Source: Dolomitihabitans soli (GTDB lineage: Bacteria > Actinomycetota > Actinomycetes > Streptosporangiales > Streptosporangiaceae). Taken from it: a stretch of DNA of 64,000 nucleotides. The stretch covers positions 310,001 to 374,000 of the forward strand of contig NZ_JAKNTW010000005.1 in NCBI RefSeq assembly GCF_022213955.1. The letters are read 5' to 3'. Positions 15,958-24,917 of the stretch are shown one piece after another. The position numbers were made by a program, and so were the translations under genes. The notes under the pieces are model-generated. The model searched no databases. It worked only from the letters and a program-made list of their open reading frames with translations, and had not been told where the DNA came from. How positions within the stretch are numbered: position 1 is the stretch's first letter; the number at the start of each line of letters is the position of its first letter.

Positions 15958-16726
15958 GACGGTCCTCGAACTCCGCGAGATCGAGGCGGGGTACGGCAGG
16001 GCGGCGCTGGTGCTGCGCGGGCTGTCGGTCACGGTCCGCCAGGGCGAGGTGGTCTGCCTCGTCGGCCCCAACGGCGCCGGCAAGTCGACCGTGCTCAAGG
16101 TGGCGAGCGGGCTGCTGGCCCCTCGCTCGGGCACGGTGCAGCTGTCGGGTGCGGACGTGACGGGCCGCACCCCGCAGGCGCTGCTCGGGCTGGGCCTGGC
16201 GCACGTGCTCCAGGGGCACAGCGTCTTCCGCGAGATGACGGTCGAGGAGAACATCCGGCTCGGCGGCTACACGGTTCGCGATCCCGCGGTTCTCAGGAAG
16301 CGGGTGGCGGCGGTCAAGGAGATCTTCCCCGTCGTCGGCGAGCGGTGGACCAGCATCGCCGGGCTGCTCTCCGGCGGCCAGCAGAAACAGGTCGAGTTCG
16401 CCCGCGCCCTCATGCTGGAACCCAAGGTGGTGCTGCTCGACGAGCCGTCCATGGGCCTGGACCCGAAGACCACCCAGACCGTCTTCGACCAGATCGACCT
16501 GATGCGCCAGACAGGCGTCGCGGTGCTCCTGGTGGAGCAGAACGCCCGCCGGGCGCTGGAGATGGCCGACGTCGGCTGCGTCCTGGACCTGGGCCGCGTC
16601 CACATCTCCGGCCCCGCCCGCGACCTGGCCGCCGACTCCCGCCTGGGCGCGCTGTACCTCGGCGGCGCCGCGGCCAGGGAGGCCGGGGAGCAGTCACCGG
16701 CGGCGGGCCAGGCCGACGTCCGCTAA
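15947..16726 (+). CDS. ABC importer ATPase, LivF family
   Basis: Starts at TTG 15947 with GGAGG at 15936-15940. The 259 residues contain Walker A GPNGAGKST, signature LLSGGQQKQVEFARAL, Walker B VVLLDEPSMGLDP and an H-loop-position residue replaced by Gln in LLVEQNARRAL, which is normal for LivF. It is the last gene of the five-gene importer operon. The C-terminal 30 residues are Ala/Gly-rich and not conserved in the family. Confidence 0.93.
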   Translation: MASETVLELREIEAGYGRAALVLRGLSVTVRQGEVVCLVGPNGAGKSTVLKVASGLLAPRSGTVQLSGADVTGRTPQALLGLGLAHVLQGHSVFREMTVEENIRLGGYTVRDPAVLRKRVAAVKEIFPVVGERWTSIAGLLSGGQQKQVEFARALMLEPKVVLLDEPSMGLDPKTTQTVFDQIDLMRQTGVAVLLVEQNARRALEMADVGCVLDLGRVHISGPARDLAADSRLGALYLGGAAAREAGEQSPAAGQADVR

Positions 16727-16810
16727 CCAGTGGGCGGCGGCGTCGACCCTGCGCGGCGTCCTCTACCTCGACGTGGTCCATACGACATTGGGCAGGTTAC
16801 TGGTGCGGGC

Positions 16811-17342
16811 TCAGCCGCCGTACATGCCGCTCAACGCGGCCATGTCGTACAGCGCCGCGAACCCTGGGTCCTCGCCCACCCAATGAGGACGGCCGATGGG
16901 GCCGAGCACAGGGGCGACACGGTCGAACAGGTCACGTGCACCGCTGTAGAGGATGAAGGCCCCCTCCGTCCCCACCGTCGGAGGCACCGCCTGATCCCGC
17001 CGGCGAGGAAACGCACCCCGTGCCCCTCGACCCATCCGGCGAGCTCGCGCGCCTGCCGTACAGAGCCGCTGGTGAGGTTGACGAGCGTCCCGCCGGCCGG
17101 CTTCCGCACGGCCGGTGCGAGCGCCTCGCGGACGCTGGCGTCGTCCAGCAGGCACGCGACCGTCAGGTCGCCCGCCTCGATCGCCTCTACCACGCTCGAC
17201 GCCTCCCGCGCACCGCGCGCAACGAGGTCGCCCGCTTTCCCGGGGGTACGGTTCCAGACCGTCACCTCGCGACCGGCTTCGAGGAGCGCGCTCGCGAGCG
17301 CGCGCCCCATGGCTCCCAGACCGAGGATGCTGATTCGTTCAT
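16811..17342 (-). pseudogene. Decayed NADPH-dependent imine reductase / 6PGDH-like gene
   Basis: The Rossmann start ISILGLGAMGRALASALLEAG and VTVWNRTPGKAGDLVARGA are clear, followed by an intact run to VRFLAGGI. There the frame breaks: inserting one base near 16992-16993 would give GGIMAVPPTVGTEGAFILYSG in the other frame, exactly what this family needs. A second lost base just after the natural ATG (overlapping the upstream stop as ATGA) would be needed to join MNE to ISILG. The protein also ends at MYGG, about 175 residues, where the family usually has near 290. So there are two frameshifts and a 3' truncation. Confidence 0.8.
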
Positions 17343-17516
17343 TCCGCAAGTTCGCCGGACCAAAACAGCAGCTGGGCGTTGCGGTGGCCGATGTCGGTGG
17401 TGTCCTGGGCGAAATTCTGGAGGTGGCCGTTGAAGTAGGAGACAGCGAGTTCGGGGACGAAGGGGCCAGTCGCTGGCGTACAGCACGTGCCCCGGCTTGG
17501 CGAAGGCGCCGGTCAT
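17339..17516 (-). pseudogene. C-terminal remnant of an amidohydrolase-family enzyme
   Basis: In minus-strand reading, FAKPGHVLYASDWP is followed, after removal of one extra C in a CCCC run, by FVPELAVSYFNGHLQNFAQD and IGHRNAQLLFWSGELAE. This is the typical end of amidohydrolase (ACMSD-like) proteins, where the SDWP/SDFP segment carries a metal-site aspartate. Only about 57 residues remain, beginning at an ATG that overlaps the TetR stop. The stop overlaps the start of the decayed imine reductase, so these were once consecutive operon genes. Confidence 0.65.
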
Positions 17517-18169
17517 GCGGGTTCTTGTCCTTCTTCCTGTCGATGGGGCACGTCGGGGAGCCGTAGTAACCGGTCGGCTTGGCGGAGGACGCCCTCCAGG
17601 TACTGGCGTGTGGCGGCGGGATCGGCTGGTGCGTCCGGGTCGATGAGCATGCGGTACATCGCCGCACCGACGACCATGTCGATCACGGTGTCGAGGTCGG
17701 CGTCGGCGGCCAGCTGGCCGCTGCGGCGGGCGCGTTCCAGCGCGGCGTGGATCAGCCTGCGGCGGGGCTGGATGTACTGTTCGCGGTAGGTGGCCAGCAG
17801 CGACGGCTGGGTGACGCTGGAGCCGATGAGCTGGGCGAGGATCGCCCTGAAGCGGGCGTCGCCGAGGGTGTGCACCCAGGTGTCCATGAGCCGCTCGTCG
17901 ACCGGCTGCGCCGCGGCATCGGTGGTGGCCCAGATGTCGGCCTCGGGGACGAGGGTGCGGGCCTGCTCGATCGCCTGGATGAGCAGTTCCTCCTTCGACG
18001 ACCAGCGCCGGTAGACGGTCACCTTGGCCACGCCGGCGCGCTTGGCGATCTGCTCGAAGTTCGCGCCCTCCAGGCCGCGTTCCACGAACAGTTCCAGTGC
18101 CGCCTTCATGATCGCCTCGTCGGCATCGGGGTCGCGGGGTCTGCCCCGGGTGCGTCGTGTAGAGGTCAT
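17513..18169 (-). CDS. TetR-family regulator
   Basis: 218 residues from the ATG that overlaps the stop of the metallo-beta-lactamase-fold gene. The N-terminal helix-turn-helix reads IMKAALELFVERGLEGANFE and IAKRAGVAKVTVYRRWSSKE, and the remainder is a helical ligand-binding domain with a TetR_C-like pattern (DTVIDMVVGAAMYRML). It is co-transcribed with the upstream enzyme and probably binds the palindrome at 19714-19733 in that promoter, giving autoregulation (inference). The last 18 residues are Arg/Glu-rich and may be altered by the junction with the decayed genes downstream. Confidence 0.92.
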   Translation of the reverse strand: MTSTRRTRGRPRDPDADEAIMKAALELFVERGLEGANFEQIAKRAGVAKVTVYRRWSSKEELLIQAIEQARTLVPEADIWATTDAAAQPVDERLMDTWVHTLGDARFRAILAQLIGSSVTQPSLLATYREQYIQPRRRLIHAALERARRSGQLAADADLDTVIDMVVGAAMYRMLIDPDAPADPAATRQYLEGVLRQADRLLRLPDVPHRQEEGQEPA

Positions 18170-19695
18170 CGGAACTCCACCCGCCCCGATCCCGTGCCGG
18201 ATGCCGGCGGTACGAAGTGGGGAATGTGCCCGGGCCGCAGTCGCCAGTCGGGGGTGAGGACGGCCTGCATGTGTCGGCGCAACTCCCGCAGCCCCTCCTT
18301 GCCGGGCGTCCCGTGGGCGAACGCGGAGGCGACCCGGTCGTATTGGTAGCGGGTGTTGTCGTGGGCGAACAGCGGCACGGTGCCGGGGTCGGAGGCCAGC
18401 AGATTCTGGATACGCTGGGCTGCCTCGATCTGGTGGATCGTATCGGCGCCACCGATGGTCGTCTGGCGTACCTGGCCTGTGGCCAGGTGGGGCAGCGTGT
18501 AGAGGGTGTCGCCCATGAACAGCACGCTGCAGGCGTCCATGCGCAGCAGCACGCACATGTGGCCGGGCGAGTGGCCGGGGGTGGGTAGCAGGATGAGGCT
18601 GCCGTCGCCGAAGTGGTCCTGGCTGTCGGGGAAGGCGCCGAAGGCGCCGGAGTCGAAGGCGGGGAAGGAGAGGTTGTCCTTGACCAGGTCGAAGGAGTAC
18701 GGATACAGCACGCCGTGGTCCCAGTCACGGCGGTCCATCACCACCGTCGCCTGGGGCAGGTGGCGCAGCCCTCCCGCGTGGTCGTCGTGGACGTGGGTGA
18801 GGAACACGGTGTTGATCTCCTTGGCGTCGTAGCCGAGCCGGGCCAGGCGGACCCGCAGGTCCTGCTCGGGGGTCATCTGGTACTCGTCGCGCTGGGTCAG
18901 CAGGCGCGAGACCATGCGGTTGTGGTCGTAGTACCCGTCGTGATCGTGGGCCTGTTCCCAGTTGACGCCGGTGTCGACCAGCAGGAGGCCGTGCCGGGGG
19001 TGGTCGATGAGGTAGGCGTAGACGGGCACCGCGATCTGCGTCTTGTCGACCAGCGTGCGCACGTAGCCGTTCAGCCCCTCCCAGCCGTCCAGGCCGCCGT
19101 AGAACTGGCCGTAGGTGACGATGGTGTCGCCGGTGTGGATCGGGAACACCCGCACGGTGCCGTCGGTGATCCGCCGCCGCGCGTTCGGGGCGCGCACGGC
19201 CGCTTGCCGCTCCTGCTCGCCCCGCGCCAGCACTTCGCGGCGCTGCCGTTCCACCCAGCTGACCGACAGCCCGCTCAGCACGCCCAGCACCAGCCCGGCG
19301 CCGCCCGCCAGGAAGGCGCGCCTGGTATGCCGGGCGCCCCGGCCACCCGCCGCCCGGCGTCCGCGCAGGAGGGCGGCCGCCGCCCATGCCAGGCATCCCA
19401 CAGCAGCCAGGGCGAGCAGCACCGGCAGGTCCGTGACGTAGTAGACGACCGCGAGGTAGAGCACCAGCGTGCCCAGGCCGACCGGAACCCCGATGACCAT
19501 CAGTACCCGGCACCGCGTGGATAGCCGGCCGAGCACACCGGGCCACAGCAGCCCGACCACCAAGCCAACCAGCAGCAGCCCATAGGCCACCAGCACCGGC
19601 ACCGGCACGTCCTTCAACCGCAGGACAACCAACCAGGCAGCGCCGACCGCGAGGGCGGTAACGATTAACCCGATCTTGCTCAGGGTCTTCAGCAT
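18166..19695 (-). CDS. Membrane-anchored metallo-beta-lactamase-fold hydrolase
   Basis: 509 residues. About four membrane segments occupy the first 115 residues, then RHTRRAFLAGGAGLVLG resembles a twin-arginine or fifth membrane anchor. The hydrolase domain has the metal-binding THVHDDHAGG (HxHxDH), a later LLPTPGHSPGHMC histidine, the bridging aspartate in VLFMGDTLY, and a final FAHDN histidine, in the order seen in N-acyl-homoserine-lactone lactonases. An extracytoplasmic domain is likely (inference), acting on an outside ester or lactone. AGGTGG precedes the ATG. It is the first gene of a two-gene operon with the TetR regulator. Confidence 0.85.
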   Translation of the reverse strand: MLKTLSKIGLIVTALAVGAAWLVVLRLKDVPVPVLVAYGLLLVGLVVGLLWPGVLGRLSTRCRVLMVIGVPVGLGTLVLYLAVVYYVTDLPVLLALAAVGCLAWAAAALLRGRRAAGGRGARHTRRAFLAGGAGLVLGVLSGLSVSWVERQRREVLARGEQERQAAVRAPNARRRITDGTVRVFPIHTGDTIVTYGQFYGGLDGWEGLNGYVRTLVDKTQIAVPVYAYLIDHPRHGLLLVDTGVNWEQAHDHDGYYDHNRMVSRLLTQRDEYQMTPEQDLRVRLARLGYDAKEINTVFLTHVHDDHAGGLRHLPQATVVMDRRDWDHGVLYPYSFDLVKDNLSFPAFDSGAFGAFPDSQDHFGDGSLILLPTPGHSPGHMCVLLRMDACSVLFMGDTLYTLPHLATGQVRQTTIGGADTIHQIEAAQRIQNLLASDPGTVPLFAHDNTRYQYDRVASAFAHGTPGKEGLRELRRHMQAVLTPDWRLRPGHIPHFVPPASGTGSGRVEFR

Positions 19696-19713
19696 CCGGC
19701 CACCTCATTTCGT

Positions 19714-19733
19714 AAACGCATACGGATGCGTTT
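19714..19733. promoter_or_regulatory. Probable TetR operator
   Basis: Perfect 8-base inverted repeat AAACGCAT / ATGCGTTT with a 4-base spacer, about 20 bases upstream of the metallo-beta-lactamase-fold start. Size and symmetry fit TetR-family operators, and the only TetR gene nearby is the second gene of this operon. Confidence 0.75.
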
Positions 19734-19837
19734 GCATAATAGCGCGAGCCGTAATCACCTCGCGTCCCACCGCCAGGCCCGGGGACGTTTGATTCCGCAG
19801 CGGTTCCTGCCGCCGCGCCTTAGGCGCCCCGTCTCAG

Positions 19838-20077
19838 GTGAGCTTCGCTAAGCCCGGGGAGGTACCTCACTCCGCGGACGGCGTCACCCTCACCGAGCAA
19901 CAGCAAGCCGTCCTGCGCTTGCTCGCCACCGGTGCGAAGGACTCCGCTATCGCACGTAGCCTGGGCGTTTCGATCCGTACGGTCACCCGCACAGTCGGCG
20001 AACTGACCAGGATCCTCGGCGCGACCAGCCGCTTCCAAGCCGGAGTGCGGGCAGCACGGCTCGGCTGGCTGGACTGA
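19838..20077 (+). CDS. LuxR-type HTH protein, stand-alone or 5'-truncated
   Basis: 79 residues, almost all one GerE/LuxR helix-turn-helix domain: LTEQQQAVLRLLATGAKDSA and IARSLGVSIRTVTRTVGELT. The frame opens at a GTG with no clear ribosome site. Normally this domain is the C-terminus of a much longer regulator, so this may be the surviving end of a lost gene. There is no recognisable sensor domain upstream before the operator at 19714. Confidence 0.55.
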   Translation: MSFAKPGEVPHSADGVTLTEQQQAVLRLLATGAKDSAIARSLGVSIRTVTRTVGELTRILGATSRFQAGVRAARLGWLD

Positions 20078-20327
20078 GCCGGACCACGAAGCAACACACC
20101 CTTGCCGTGCAGCTCGGCGTCGAGCCCCACTGGCCGGACCAGTACGCCCATGCCGTACGGCCGCGCACCAAGCGATAACCGCACAGCACCCGCGCTCGAC
20201 GGAACCACTGCCAGAGATAGCCGAGTTCGCCCGACGTTCCCAAGATTTCGGTTATCTGCTCGCTCATGAGCCGCTGCTCGTCCTGGACGGTGTCGGGGCG
20301 GAGACGTATGTCTATTCCGGTCGGCGG

Positions 20328-21092
20328 CTATGTGTCGCGCATCCGCAGGAGCAGCCCACCGCCCAGGAGCGCCGCGGTGGCCCATGCGACGAGTACGCTC
20401 AAGCCGGCCCATGGGCTGAGGGGCAGGCCGGCGAGGTTGGTGGTGGCTTGGATGGCGAGCCCGGCGTTCATCGGGGAGATCTGCCAGAGAAGCCGCTGCC
20501 AGTCATCGTCGCCGATCATGAGGATGAGGGCGGGGAAGAGGTAGAGCAGACCGAGCACGACCCCGATGGCGGTGGCGGGGTCTCGTACGGCGGTGGCGAC
20601 CCCCAGGCTGAACAGGGCTATCAGCGCCAGGTAGAGGACCGAGCCGACGGCGGCGCGCAGCATGGGACCGCTGGTGAGCATGAGCATTTCGGCGGTGAAG
20701 CCGTTGTCGAGCAGAATGCGTCGCGCGGCCAGCGCGGAGGCGAGCACGGCGACGCTCCCGGCGATCAGGGTCAAACCGACCAGAATGATCGCCTTGGCGG
20801 CCAGGACGCCGGTCCGGCGCGGCATGGCGGTCAGGGTGAGGCGGATCATGCCGCTGCTGTATTCGCCGCTGATCGCCAGGACGGCCAGGATGGCGACGGC
20901 CGCCTGGCTCACCTGGACCCCGAAGAGGCTTATCTTGGCGGGGTCGTAGCCGCAGCCTTCCGAGGCACAGGACACGACGGCGGATGCCGCGACGCTGACG
21001 GCGGCGGTCAGCACCACGATCGCGAGCAGCAGCCATCCGGTGCCGCCCAGGGTGCGGAGTTTCGTCCACTCCGCATGCAGGTGCTCTCTCAT
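20328..21092 (-). CDS. ABC-2 type permease
   Basis: 254 residues with about six membrane segments. It begins MREHLHAEWTKLRTLGGTGW, the usual N-terminal EWxKLRT motif of actinomycete ABC-2 permeases, and contains YSSGMIRLTLTAMPRRTGVLAAK, the conserved cytoplasmic loop. It lies 43 bases after the larger permease gene and in the same orientation as the ATPase, so the three probably form one exporter. Homologous exporters often move peptide antibiotics or lipids; the substrate here is unknown. Confidence 0.88.
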   Translation of the reverse strand: MREHLHAEWTKLRTLGGTGWLLLAIVVLTAAVSVAASAVVSCASEGCGYDPAKISLFGVQVSQAAVAILAVLAISGEYSSGMIRLTLTAMPRRTGVLAAKAIILVGLTLIAGSVAVLASALAARRILLDNGFTAEMLMLTSGPMLRAAVGSVLYLALIALFSLGVATAVRDPATAIGVVLGLLYLFPALILMIGDDDWQRLLWQISPMNAGLAIQATTNLAGLPLSPWAGLSVLVAWATAALLGGGLLLRMRDT

Positions 21093-21135
21093 GCGCTCCT
21101 CCCGCGACTCCGGGAGACGTCCAGATGGGGATGTC

Positions 21136-22713
21136 TCATGCGTCCCTCCTACGCAGCTGGAAAACGGCCAGGCCGAGGGCGAGCGCGGTATAGCCGGCCA
21201 GTACGGCCAGGCCGGCCAACGGCGGCAGCGGGTAGAACCCGGCGATGGGCGCGTAGTGGCCGAGCACGTGCGCGTACTCCGGGATGCTCTGCTGCGTGGC
21301 GAAGCCGGCCGCGGGGGTGACGCGCAGCAGCCATCGCGCGGCGCTGTCGGGCAGGACCGAGGTGGTTGCGAGGACGTGCGGGACCACGATCACGGCGATG
21401 GCGGTGATGACCGCCGCGACGCTGCGCCGTAGCAGCGTGCCGAGGGCGAGGGCGAGTACGGCGGCCAGCGCGAACAGCGCCGCCATGCCGACCACGATGC
21501 GCACCTGGGTGAGCAGGGACACCGGGAGGACGGCGTTGCCGTTGTCGCGCAGAATCCGGCCGCCGATCGTGAACGTGATCGCGGTGGCAGGCAGGGCGGC
21601 GGCGAAGGTGACCAGGCCGAGCGCCAGGGCCTTGGCCGTCAGCATCCGGCCGCGGCGCGGGCCGGCCAGCAGGGTGAGGCGGATCAGGCCGTGCCGGTAC
21701 TCGGTGGTGATGAACATGACCGCCACCACGATCACGAGGATCAGCCCGGTCAGCGCGCTGCTGAGGGGACGTTCGGCGGTCGGGCCCTCGATGGTCGGCG
21801 CGATGTCGCCGACGCCGGTGACGGAGAAGGCGCCGTCGGACTGGCTGGCGCGGCCCGGGTGGTGCTCCGACCCGTCGGGCGCGATGCTGACGCCGATGTC
21901 GTCGTCGCGCCACGCGCCGGACGCGTTGCCCTGGAGCGTGACCTGGTCGAACTCCCCGGTGGCCTCGGTGAAACGGGACGCCGCGATGGACCCGCCGAGG
22001 TCCCCCTGGGTGACTGTCAGATCCCCGGGGGACGTCGCGAACATTCCGATCTGGACGGTCTGCGGTAGTCCGGCGAGGGTTGCGGTGCCGATCTGGGTCC
22101 AGTTCGTGCCGTCGGCGGATTCGTATCCGGTGAGGGTGTCGCCGGCGCGAGTCAGCCGGAGCCAGCGCGGCGATTGCCTGGAGACGCCGCCCGGCCGGCC
22201 GGCCACGTCGTGGGTGAAGTTGTGCTGCATCCGCACCCCGTGCTCGCCGGTCATCATCATCGCCGCGTAGGCGGAGCCTTGCTTGGTGCTCTCCTTGATC
22301 ATGACTCCGGCCTTGGCCCACGGGACGACGCCGGGAACCACGTTGCGCTGCCCTGGGGTGACGTCGGGCTTACGGATCTGGCCGGTCATGGAGGTGAGGC
22401 GGGCGGTGATGCTGCCGTCCCCCGCCAGCGGCCGGTGCACGAAGTAGAACTTGTCGTCCACCGCTTCACCGCCCGGACCCACCAGAGGTGGTGGACAGGC
22501 GACCTCGACCGGACCAGAACTGCACGAGCCGTGGTTGCTGGACGCGGACATCAGCCCGAGCAGCACGGTGACCAGCGCCGCCGCCGTCATCGCGACCACC
22601 CAGCCGCGTACCGTCCTGAACTTGATCCACTCGGCGCGCAGCAACCGCCCGAAGCCCTCGCGCCCGGCCTGCGGTTCCGAGCGGTGTGCGGAGCGTTGTG
22701 AAATGGCGCTCAT
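21136..22713 (-). CDS. ABC-2 permease with large extracytoplasmic concanavalin-like insert
   Basis: 525 residues from the ATG overlapping the ATPase stop (ATGA). WIKFRTVRGWVVAM begins a first membrane segment, followed by about 250 residues outside the membrane, then five or more segments with ITTEYRHGLIRLTLLAGPRR. The insert (DKFYFVHRPLAGDGSITARL, WAKAGVMIKEST, GVRMQHNF, WLRLTRAGDTLTGYESADG) matches by eye the DUF1349/concanavalin-like fold, a carbohydrate- or ligand-binding sandwich. Insertion of such a domain between the first two segments of an exporter permease is uncommon and could serve substrate or signal recognition for the adjacent two-component system (inference). Confidence 0.85.
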   Translation of the reverse strand: MSAISQRSAHRSEPQAGREGFGRLLRAEWIKFRTVRGWVVAMTAAALVTVLLGLMSASSNHGSCSSGPVEVACPPPLVGPGGEAVDDKFYFVHRPLAGDGSITARLTSMTGQIRKPDVTPGQRNVVPGVVPWAKAGVMIKESTKQGSAYAAMMMTGEHGVRMQHNFTHDVAGRPGGVSRQSPRWLRLTRAGDTLTGYESADGTNWTQIGTATLAGLPQTVQIGMFATSPGDLTVTQGDLGGSIAASRFTEATGEFDQVTLQGNASGAWRDDDIGVSIAPDGSEHHPGRASQSDGAFSVTGVGDIAPTIEGPTAERPLSSALTGLILVIVVAVMFITTEYRHGLIRLTLLAGPRRGRMLTAKALALGLVTFAAALPATAITFTIGGRILRDNGNAVLPVSLLTQVRIVVGMAALFALAAVLALALGTLLRRSVAAVITAIAVIVVPHVLATTSVLPDSAARWLLRVTPAAGFATQQSIPEYAHVLGHYAPIAGFYPLPPLAGLAVLAGYTALALGLAVFQLRRRDA

Positions 22714-23627
22714 CGTGCCGCTCCCCGGTATTCGACCGCATCGCCGGTGAGGTCCATGTAGGCCTGCTCCAGCGTCACCCGGTGCGTCGCCACCTCGGAG
22801 AACGGCACCCCGTTGGCGTTGAGTACCGCCACGATCCGCTCGGACGGCAGCCCTGAGACGACGATCGTGTCGGGATCGGTCACGGCCATCGTGGCGCCGG
22901 TGTGACCCAGCACCGACATCGCCTCGGAGCGCGCCGCCGTACGCAGTGTGACCTGGCCGCGGGAGGCGGTCGTGATGAGGTCGGCCACGCTGGTGTCGGC
23001 GATGACGCGGCCCTTGCCCACCACCACGAGATGGTCGGCGGTGTCCTCGAGTTCGCTCATCAGATGGCTGGACACCAGCACGGCCCGCCCCTCGCCGGCC
23101 AGGGCCCGGAGGAAGCCGCGCATCCACACGATGCCCTCGGGATCCAGGCCGTTGACCGGCTCGTCCAGCATGAGCACCGGCGGGTCCCCGAGCAGCGCGG
23201 CCGCGATGCCGAGCCGCTGGCGCATGCCCAGCGAGAAGCCGCCCGCCTTGCGCCGGCCCGCGGACTGCATCCCGACCTGTTCGAGCACCCCGTCAACCCG
23301 CCTGCCGTCCAGGCCCTGGGAGTGGGCCAGCCACAGCAGGTGGTTCCGCGCGGTGCGGCTGGGCTGAAGCGCGCCGGCGTCGAGCAACGCGCCGACGTGG
23401 GTGAGCGGGTTGCGCAGGCTGGTGTACGGCCGTCCGCCGATCAGCGCGTGGCCCTCGTCGGCCGCGTCCAGGCCGAGGATCACCCGCATCGTGGTGGACT
23501 TGCCCGCCCCGTTGGGGCCGACGAACCCGGTCACCTGGCCGGGCAGCACGGTGAACGACATGCCGTCCAGCGCCAGGGTCTGGCCGAACCGTTTGCGCAG
23601 CCCGTTGACTTCGATGGTTGCTTGCAT
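22710..23627 (-). CDS. ABC exporter ATPase (BcrA/drrA-like)
   Basis: 305 residues. Walker A GPNGAGKST, signature GFSLGMRQRLGIA, Walker B VLMLDEPVNGLDP and H-loop SSHLMSE are all intact. The C-terminal 80 residues carry the variable domain seen in BcrA-like ATPases. It is the first gene of the exporter operon, followed by the two permeases, and is divergent from the sensor kinase gene across a 75-base shared promoter region. Confidence 0.92.
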   Translation of the reverse strand: MQATIEVNGLRKRFGQTLALDGMSFTVLPGQVTGFVGPNGAGKSTTMRVILGLDAADEGHALIGGRPYTSLRNPLTHVGALLDAGALQPSRTARNHLLWLAHSQGLDGRRVDGVLEQVGMQSAGRRKAGGFSLGMRQRLGIAAALLGDPPVLMLDEPVNGLDPEGIVWMRGFLRALAGEGRAVLVSSHLMSELEDTADHLVVVGKGRVIADTSVADLITTASRGQVTLRTAARSEAMSVLGHTGATMAVTDPDTIVVSGLPSERIVAVLNANGVPFSEVATHRVTLEQAYMDLTGDAVEYRGAAR

Positions 23628-23650
23628 GTGATCGGTTGTACGGACCCGGC

Positions 23651-23691
23651 CCTAACACGGGCCGAACAGAGGCTGTCACATCGCTGTTAGG
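23651..23691. promoter_or_regulatory. Inverted repeat in exporter/two-component divergent promoter
   Basis: CCTAACA at 23651-23657 is repeated inverted as TGTTAGG at 23685-23691, between the divergent ATPase and histidine-kinase genes. The 27-base spacing is wide. It is a candidate site for the adjacent response regulator, which would let the system control both its own genes and the exporter. Confidence 0.45.
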
Positions 23692-23702
23692 TCCGGCACG
23701 GC

Positions 23703-24917
23703 ATGCTGGAACCCATGCGAAAGTGGCGACGCCCGGCGCGCACCGTACGGCTGCGCTTCACCGTCTTGTACGGTGCCATGTTCCTGCTGTCCGCCGTCGG
23801 ACTGCTGGTCATCATCAATCTCGTGGGCCTCGGAGGGATGCAGGTCACCCAATCCGCTCCTGTCGGGACCACGCCGGTCGAGCCGACCACGCTCGCCGCC
23901 GCCACCGATCGCATCACCTGGCTCCAGGCCCAGCTGGCGGACACCCACGCGGCCCAGTCACGCCAGCTTCTGATCGGCTCGGCGCTGGCACTCGCAGTCA
24001 TGGCCGTGGTGTCGGTCGTCCTGGGCAGGGTCATCGCGGGCCGGGTGCTGCACCCGCTGCGGATGATCACCGCGGCCACCCGCCGGATCTCCGCCGACAA
24101 CCTGCACGAGCGGCTGGCCGCACAGGGCCCGGCCGACGAGGTCAAAGATCTCGCCGACACCATCGACGAGCTGCTGGGACGACTGGAGAGCTCGTTCGCC
24201 GCACAACGCCGGTTCGTTGCCAACGCCTCCCACGAGCTCCGCACACCGCTGACCACCATGCGCGCGTCCCTGGACGTGGCCCTGGCCAAGCCGGAGCCCG
24301 TACCGGTGCAGACCGCCGCGCTGGCCGACCGGCTCCGCACCGAGCTCGACCAGGTCGACCGGCTACTCGAAGGTTTCCTCATGCTCGCCCGCACCCAGCA
24401 CGGCGCCCTGGCCGACCGCACGACGCTCTCGCTCCGCCATCTGGCGACCGCCGCCCTGGACGCCCGGACCGCCGACCTCACCGCCGACAACCTCACCGCC
24501 CACAACCGCACCGTCCACTTCGCGGGCGCCGTCGACGACGGCGCGTGGACGCAGGGAAACCGGACGCTCCTCACCCGCATGATCGACAACGTCATCGACA
24601 ACGCCATCACCCACAACCACGAAGGCGGTTGGATCCGTCTCGCCACCACCGCCGACGGCACGACTGCTCAGCTCGTCGTCGAGAGCGGCGGACGCGTCCT
24701 CGACCAAGAGCAGGTCGACCGGCTGGCGCAGCCCTTCCAGCGACTCGGCGCCGACCGCACCCACTCCGGCAACGGCTCCGGGCTCGGCCTTTCGATCGTC
24801 GCGGCCATCGCCGCCGCCCACGGCGGCACCCTCGACCTGCGGGCCCGGCCGGAAGGCGGCCTCCGCGTCGCCATCGCGCTGCCCCTGGCGGAGGTGCCGG
24901 CGGAGGTGCCGGCATGA
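23703..24917 (+). CDS. Sensor histidine kinase
   Basis: 404 residues. Two membrane segments (about 22-45 and 88-110) enclose a short extracytoplasmic loop; a HAMP domain follows (AGRVLHPLRMITAATRRISA). The dimerisation domain has the phosphoacceptor His in FVANASHELRTPLTTMRASL, and the ATPase domain has N-box NVIDNAITHN and G-box GNGSGLGLSIVAAI. The DxGxG G1 box appears as ESGGRVL, lacking the usual aspartate, which may weaken nucleotide binding. It overlaps the response-regulator start as ATGA. The short loop suggests sensing within the membrane or through the exporter. Confidence 0.9.
   Translation: MLEPMRKWRRPARTVRLRFTVLYGAMFLLSAVGLLVIINLVGLGGMQVTQSAPVGTTPVEPTTLAAATDRITWLQAQLADTHAAQSRQLLIGSALALAVMAVVSVVLGRVIAGRVLHPLRMITAATRRISADNLHERLAAQGPADEVKDLADTIDELLGRLESSFAAQRRFVANASHELRTPLTTMRASLDVALAKPEPVPVQTAALADRLRTELDQVDRLLEGFLMLARTQHGALADRTTLSLRHLATAALDARTADLTADNLTAHNRTVHFAGAVDDGAWTQGNRTLLTRMIDNVIDNAITHNHEGGWIRLATTADGTTAQLVVESGGRVLDQEQVDRLAQPFQRLGADRTHSGNGSGLGLSIVAAIAAAHGGTLDLRARPEGGLRVAIALPLAEVPAEVPA

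Noticed and set aside
19983-20267. Minus-strand frame starting MSEQITEILG
   Set aside because: The first 30 residues look protein-like but the rest is Arg/Ser noise, and it overlaps the LuxR HTH frame; possibly a relic, not supportable.
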